Assembly (NCBI GenBank): GCA_002700305.1
Contig: PACZ01000008.1
Span: 44,213-108,212, forward strand
From: Hyphomonas sp.
GTDB lineage: Bacteria; Pseudomonadota; Alphaproteobacteria; Caulobacterales; Hyphomonadaceae
Direction of reading: 5' to 3'
Length of the DNA: 64,000 nt
Numbering within the stretch: position 1 is the first letter of the stretch; every line of letters begins with the position of its first letter. The notes under the pieces were generated by a model. That model saw only the letters and a program-made list of their open reading frames with translations. It was not told the origin of the DNA and did not search any database. The position numbers and the translations under genes were made by a program. This document shows positions 58,748 through 64,000 of this stretch, piece after piece.

Positions 58748-59323
58748 ATGACAACCGCTGCCAGATCTTCCCATTCGCGGGACGAGATTGTCCGCAAACT
58801 GTTCGACCTGTTCCGCCATCGCGGCTTCGAGGGCGCGGCCCTGTCGGACATTTCGGAAGCGACCGGGCTCGGCCGCTCCAGCCTCTATTACCACTTCCCG
58901 GGCGGGAAAGATGAGATGGTGTCCGCCGTCGCCGACTTCGCCCACAGCCAGATTGAGGCGAACATCCTCGCGCCGCTCGCCGGGGATGCGCCGCTGGCGG
59001 AGAGGGTCGATGCCATGCTGCAGACGACCAGCGAGATGTATGATTGCGGGCGTGAGCCCTGCCTGGTGGCGAGCCTCATGGTCTCGCCGGGCCTCGCGCC
59101 GGAATCTGCCGGAAAGGTGCAGGCCATCCTGAACGACTGGATCGCCGCGCTCGCCGCAGCGCTGGAAGGGGCGGGCATTCCGGCCGCCGAAGCGAAGCGC
59201 CGGGCGACCGCCGCGCTCATCGACATCCAGGGCGCGCTGCTGGTTGCCCGCGCCAGCGGCGACACCGGCGTCTTCACCGATGCCATGGAAACGGCCCGCA
59301 GGAACCTGCTCGCCCCGGCCTGA
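58748..59323 (+). CDS. TetR/AcrR family regulator
   Basis: A 191-residue TetR-type regulator. The HTH is ALSDISEATGLGRSSLYYHFPGGKDEMV, and the C-terminal half (GREPCLVASLMVSPGLAPESAG) resembles the LmrA/YxaF ligand domain. ATG 58748 is preferred over an in-frame start at 58694 because the DNA-binding domain then begins at the usual distance. It probably controls the AhpD-like gene upstream. Confidence 0.87.
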   Translation: MTTAARSSHSRDEIVRKLFDLFRHRGFEGAALSDISEATGLGRSSLYYHFPGGKDEMVSAVADFAHSQIEANILAPLAGDAPLAERVDAMLQTTSEMYDCGREPCLVASLMVSPGLAPESAGKVQAILNDWIAALAAALEGAGIPAAEAKRRATAALIDIQGALLVARASGDTGVFTDAMETARRNLLAPA

Positions 59324-59401
59324 GCAATTGTGCCCGCTCTACCCTTGCGCGGGAATTGTTTCGCGGCCAAGCTGTAACCGGGGTAAGACGAGGGGCCGGT
59401 C

Positions 59402-60139
59402 ATGAGTTCCGTAGAGTTCGGGCCGAACGGCTCTGTCGTGAAAGACGATTCTGCCGGAATCGACCGGATCAAGCAGGAACTGGCCCAGAAAGAACACGCC
59501 TATCCGGACGGGAAACCGCGCCCGGTCGAGACCTTCGCAAAGTTTGCGCGCATCGGCCTGATCATCTGGAGTGCCGAAATCTGCCTGCAGACCCTGATGC
59601 TGGCAGGATATTATTTTGCATCGGAGAGCCTGCCGGGGGTCTTTTTCAATATCGGCGGAAACACCGCGCTCAATGTCATGACCGTTTCAGCCTGGCTCCT
59701 GTTCCTGACAGCCATCACCACATTCATCATGGTCGGACGGTTTACCTATCGGGCGCAGAAGAATTTGTTCACGGTCGGGTCGCCCATCGTGAAAATGGCG
59801 CCGGGCTGGACCGTTGGCTGGTATTTCATTCCCATCGCCGCGATCTGGCAGCCTTTTCTCGGCATGAGCCAGATCTATCGCGGCACCTACGCCGCCGTCG
59901 GAGAGGCCGGAAAATCCACCACGCTTCTCGCTGTCTGGTGGGGCGCCTGGATTTCTATGGGCGTCCCCGACTGGATCGGCCGGCTGTGGCAGGACTCGCT
60001 GATGATGACCTATATTCTCCAGCTGGCCGACACGGCGCTGGGCGTCACGGCCGCGCTGGCGCTGGTGAAGATCCTCGGTCAGGTGGCGGAGCGGCAGGCG
60101 CTGTTGCTGCGGGGCGGGGTGGCGCTGGTCTTCGACTGA
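59402..60139 (+). CDS. DUF4328-like membrane protein
   Basis: A 245-residue protein with a polar 45-residue N-terminus and about six membrane helices. FAKFARIGLIIWSAEICLQTLML, the RAQKNLF loop and PGWTVGWYFIPIAAIWQPFLGMSQIYRG match the DUF4328 core. Function unknown. ATG 59402 directly follows GGGGCCGGTC; no better start is seen. Confidence 0.8.
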   Translation: MSSVEFGPNGSVVKDDSAGIDRIKQELAQKEHAYPDGKPRPVETFAKFARIGLIIWSAEICLQTLMLAGYYFASESLPGVFFNIGGNTALNVMTVSAWLLFLTAITTFIMVGRFTYRAQKNLFTVGSPIVKMAPGWTVGWYFIPIAAIWQPFLGMSQIYRGTYAAVGEAGKSTTLLAVWWGAWISMGVPDWIGRLWQDSLMMTYILQLADTALGVTAALALVKILGQVAERQALLLRGGVALVFD

Positions 60140-60253
60140 CGGCCAGCCTGGTCCGGTCTGGCTTGTGCGTCTGACTGGCCTGACTTGGCCTTGGCGCGCC
60201 CATGCGCTAAAGCCCTGCCTTTCCAGTTTCGAACCGATGCCGAGAGGGTTTTC

Positions 60254-61012
60254 ATGGCCGGCCACAGTAAATGGGCAAATATCCAGCACCGCAAAGGCGC
60301 CCAGGACAAGAAGCGCGCTGCGCTGTTCTCGCGCCTGTCCAAGGAGCTTACCATCGCGTCGAAAATGGGCGGGCCCGATCCTGATGGCAATCCGCGCCTG
60401 CGCCTCGCCATCCAGAACGCGCGCGGCCAGTCGATGCCGAAGGACAACATCCAGCGCGCCATCGACAAGGGGCAGGGCGGCGGCGGCGACGATTATGTCG
60501 ATATCCGCTATGAAGGCTTCGGCCCCGGCGGCGTCGGCATCATCGTGGAAGCCTCCACCGACAACAAGAACCGCGCCGCGACCGATATCCGTACCGCATT
60601 TTCCAAGAATGGCGGAAACCTCGGCGAGACGGGCTCTGTCTCCTTCGGCTTCGACCAGGTTGGCGAAATCGAATACCCGCCGGAAGCCGGCAGCGAGGAT
60701 GAGATCATGGAAGCTGCCATCCTGGCCGGCGCCCAGGATGTCGAGTCCGATGAAAGCGGCCACTTCATCTATACCGCCCGCGAAGACCTGCAGACGGTCG
60801 CCGACGCGCTGGCCGAGCATTTCGGAGACGCGGTTGAAGCGAAATCGACCAAGCTGATCTGGAAGCCGCAGAACACGGTGCCGATCGAGGGCGATGCAGC
60901 CGACACGCTGATGAAGCTGCTCGACGTGCTGGATGACCTTGATGACGTCTCGAACGTCTACGACAATTCTGAACTCTCGGACGAAGAGGCCGCCCGCCTT
61001 GCCGGTGAGTGA
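60254..61012 (+). CDS. yebC: YebC/PmpR-type transcriptional regulator or translation factor
   Basis: A 252-residue YebC/TACO1-family protein. [21 protein letters not shown] is the universal N-terminus; [14 protein letters not shown] and [22 protein letters not shown] are further signatures. Members act as transcriptional regulators, and some aid translation of proline-rich sequences. GAGAGGG before ATG 60254 rules out the in-frame upstream start. A strong terminator follows. Confidence 0.95.
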   Translation: MAGHSKWANIQHRKGAQDKKRAALFSRLSKELTIASKMGGPDPDGNPRLRLAIQNARGQSMPKDNIQRAIDKGQGGGGDDYVDIRYEGFGPGGVGIIVEASTDNKNRAATDIRTAFSKNGGNLGETGSVSFGFDQVGEIEYPPEAGSEDEIMEAAILAGAQDVESDESGHFIYTAREDLQTVADALAEHFGDAVEAKSTKLIWKPQNTVPIEGDAADTLMKLLDVLDDLDDVSNVYDNSELSDEEAARLAGE

Positions 61013-61041
61013 CCAGGCTGGCCCTGTAGAAAACCTAGAGA

Positions 61042-61069
61042 AACCCCGGCAGGCCAGCCGGGGTTTTTT
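61042..61069 (+). terminator. intrinsic terminator of yebC
   Basis: AACCCCGGC (61042-61050) and GCCGGGGTT (61057-61065) form a perfect 9-bp stem with a 6-base loop; TTTTTT (61064-61069) closes it. Confidence 0.95.
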
Positions 61070-61088
61070 CGTTCCAGGCTCCCGGTTC

Positions 61089-61129
61089 TTGACATGCACG
61101 GGATTCACACATACTTTGCATTTCAAAGT
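61089..61129 (+). promoter_or_regulatory. promoter with palindromic operator for the membrane protein/wHTH pair
   Basis: TTGACA (61089-61094), a 17-base spacer and TACTTT (61112-61117) form a good housekeeping promoter. ACTTTG-CATTT-CAAAGT (61113-61129), with perfect 6-bp arms, covers the -10 and start region, so binding of a regulator would block it. The gene pair 61149-62094 follows and includes a winged-helix protein, so autorepression is likely. Confidence 0.6.
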
Positions 61130-61148
61130 TCTTTGTGGAGAGTGTAAA

Positions 61149-61772
61149 ATGAGCCCTCAGTCCCTTGCTGATGACCTTGCCTATATCCGTGACCTTGCTG
61201 AAGCAGGGGAGAAGGCGCCGCTGCTTGGAGGGCGCTACCTGGTCTGGTGGGGCAGTCTGACGACGCTGGCCTATCTGGCCCAATACGCCATTCTTGAGCG
61301 CCTGTTCGGACTGCCGCCGCAAGCCCTGGCGTTTCTCTGGGGCGGATATGTCATTCTGGGCCTTGGCGGCTCCTTTTCGATGCATCGCACATTCGGTCCG
61401 GAAAAGCCGGGAGCGGCCTCTACCGGAAACCGGGTATCGGCACTGGTCTGGAAGTCTGCAGGCCTGTTCCTCGGCGCCTACTTTACCGGCGCGTTTTTCA
61501 AGGTTGCCCTCAGTTCGGATAATTTTGACCCGTTCCTCTGGTCTGTTCCGCTCGTGGTCGGGGTCTATGGGCTTGCGCAATATGCCGGCGGTGTGATTGC
61601 GAGCAGCCGTGTCCTGACATTGGCCGGACAGGCAGCGCTGATTGCGACCGTTCCCGCCGTCATGCTTGTCGGGTCGACCCTGTCCTGGCTGCTGGGAGCA
61701 GCGGTCGCGGCGTTCTGTATCCTGCTGCCTGGAATCCTCCTGATGCGGAACGAGCCGTCGGCGACGGTTTAG
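61149..61772 (+). CDS. hypothetical multi-helix membrane protein
   Basis: A 207-residue protein: short helical N-terminus (MSPQSLADDLAYIRDLAEAGEKAP), then six hydrophobic segments from about residue 33 (YLVWWGSLTTLAYLAQYAIL) to 205. No signature known. It is followed by a wHTH gene 10 bases later; this two-gene order recurs in alphaproteobacteria. ATG 61149 has GGAG in the preceding bases. Expression is probably controlled by the neighbouring regulator. Confidence 0.72.
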   Translation: MSPQSLADDLAYIRDLAEAGEKAPLLGGRYLVWWGSLTTLAYLAQYAILERLFGLPPQALAFLWGGYVILGLGGSFSMHRTFGPEKPGAASTGNRVSALVWKSAGLFLGAYFTGAFFKVALSSDNFDPFLWSVPLVVGVYGLAQYAGGVIASSRVLTLAGQAALIATVPAVMLVGSTLSWLLGAAVAAFCILLPGILLMRNEPSATV

Positions 61773-61782
61773 GTGCGCATCC

Positions 61783-62094
61783 ATGTCCGGAGAGAACCCT
61801 TTCGACCACAATGACATCGACGATGTCATCCATGGGCGCCTGCGTCTCGGCATCATGGCCTATCTGACATCTGTCAGCCCGGCTGTATTCGGTGAGCTGC
61901 GCGACAAGGTGGGCGCCACGGATGGCAATCTATCGACCCATCTGCGCAAGCTTGAGGAAGCGGGCTATGTCGAGCTGGAAAAGCGTTTCGTCGGGCGCCG
62001 GCCCCAGACGCGGGTGCACCTGACCGATGCCGGGCGCAAAGCCTGGCTGACCTGGCTGGACCGGATGCAGGCGCTGATAAAGGCGGCCGAATAG
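61783..62094 (+). CDS. winged-helix transcriptional regulator
   Basis: A 103-residue wHTH protein. VIHGRLRLGIMAYLTSVSPAVFGELRDKVGATDGNLSTHLRKLEEAGYVELEKRFVGRRPQT is a full winged helix of the MarR/ArsR-like, TrmB-like single-domain type (HTH_27/34), ending RVHLTDAGRKAWLTWLDRM. It probably represses its own operon through the palindrome near the upstream promoter. Confidence 0.85.
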   Translation: MSGENPFDHNDIDDVIHGRLRLGIMAYLTSVSPAVFGELRDKVGATDGNLSTHLRKLEEAGYVELEKRFVGRRPQTRVHLTDAGRKAWLTWLDRMQALIKAAE

Positions 62095-62098
62095 CCGC

Positions 62099-62545
62099 TT
62101 AAGGGCTGACGAGGCGGATCTGGCTGCGGGCGCCGTCTTCACCGGCTGAGGCGGCGACATGCCAGCCGAGCGCTTCATAGGCCTTGCGGGCGCCGAAATT
62201 CTGGGTGTCCACATCCAGCGTCAGCGGCTGGCCCGCTTCTTCCCGCGCGACTTCCAGAAGGCCCCGGCCGACGCCGCAGAAGCGCCAGTCCTCATGCACG
62301 AAGATGTGATCGATATAGGCGTCGTGCGGCTGCAGCGTCAGGAAGCCGATGATGCCGGCATTCGGCTCTTCGGCGACCCAGATCTTCGCGCCGGGCAAGG
62401 ACCGGATCAGCCGCGCCACATAGGGCCGGGGCGCACCGCGCCACGGGAATTTGCGCAGGCACGACATGAAGATCGACATGCAGGCCTGCCCGTCGCTCGT
62501 TTCATATTTGCGTATGTGCCAGCCGGCTCCGGCATGAATGTACAT
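62099..62545 (-). CDS. GNAT family N-acetyltransferase
   Basis: A 148-residue GNAT. IGFLTLQP and YIDHIFVHEDWRFCGVGRGLLEVARE form the acetyl-CoA core, with RFCGVG as the pyrophosphate-binding Q/RxxGxG/A loop; NFGARKAYEALGWHV is the final conserved block. Substrate unknown (small amines or protein N-termini). It converges on the wHTH gene with a four-base gap. Confidence 0.86.
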   Translation of the reverse strand: MYIHAGAGWHIRKYETSDGQACMSIFMSCLRKFPWRGAPRPYVARLIRSLPGAKIWVAEEPNAGIIGFLTLQPHDAYIDHIFVHEDWRFCGVGRGLLEVAREEAGQPLTLDVDTQNFGARKAYEALGWHVAASAGEDGARSQIRLVSP

Positions 62546-62607
62546 GCCCTAAAAGTAGCAACACAATTTCGCGCGTCCACCGTTTCTGGGCTGTGGACGC
62601 TGCAAAA

Positions 62608-64000
<1,393 letters not shown>

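Overview
The window is a contiguous, gene-dense stretch of high-GC chromosome from an alphaproteobacterium, most likely of the Hyphomonadaceae/Caulobacterales type. The evidence is the GapR-type DUF2312 nucleoid protein, the single-cysteine L36, the TIGR02283-type MltB, an unlinked motA, intracellular PHB depolymerase, the tyrC-DUF2164 pair and the fepA-free, lipoprotein-rich envelope gene set. I see no rRNA, CRISPR array, insertion sequence, prophage or integrase. One tRNA gene is present (tRNA-Leu, anticodon CAA).

Layout. 1-3.1 kb: end of a deacetylase-like gene, rppH, and a tightly overlapping hydrolase/class IV aminotransferase/sulfotransferase operon. 3.1-8.7 kb: folE, cysS, a NifU/IscU-like scaffold, yidD and thrS. 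8.7-15.6 kb: O-antigen ligase-like and GT2 glycosyltransferase, cupin/gloB, a methyltransferase, an orphan P-II protein, tyrC, DUF2164 and a secreted MsrB. 15.6-20.4 kb: a four-gene operon of exported proteins (S8 subtilase, membrane-anchored I9-like protein, lipoprotein, M23 peptidase). 20.6-31.9 kb: MFS, MltB, rpmJ, HAD, TPR, hydrolase, gapR, two SDRs, EamA, reductase, DsbB, ExoD. 32-36.4 kb: tRNA-Leu and a Zrg-like zinc locus (DUF3299, FtsX-type permease, ATPase, DUF2796) divergent from a ZIP transporter. 36.4-47.9 kb: PHB depolymerase, TetR/carotenoid oxygenase, Tag-like glycosylase, Fe-ADH, OmpW, fused peptide-type ABC ATPase, MotA. 47.9-48.5 kb: a short AT-richer islet. 48.5-64 kb: nuclease-like EEP protein, CPA antiporter with RCK-like tail, YgjP-like protease, a large acidic lipoprotein, YmdB-like phosphoesterase, L,D-transpeptidase, AhpD-like/TetR pair, yebC, a membrane protein/wHTH pair, GNAT and lpd (cut by the window end).

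Most notable observations. (1) Upstream of cysS lies a 16-codon ORF ending in Cys-Cys-Cys-Cys-Arg-stop, with a hairpin lying on the Cys codons. Upstream of thrS lies a 17-codon ORF with four clustered Thr codons and a promoter-like sequence placing the transcription start at its ATG. Together these suggest ribosome-mediated attenuation of two aminoacyl-tRNA synthetase genes in one locus. (2) The zinc locus has a Zur-box-like palindrome in the divergent promoter. (3) The subtilase/I9-like/lipoprotein/M23 operon looks like an uncharacterised envelope proteolysis module. (4) Several regulator genes sit beside matching palindromes (TetR/carotenoid oxygenase, TetR/AhpD-like, wHTH/membrane protein, phaZ). 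All functions are inferred from reading sequence; no database search was run.
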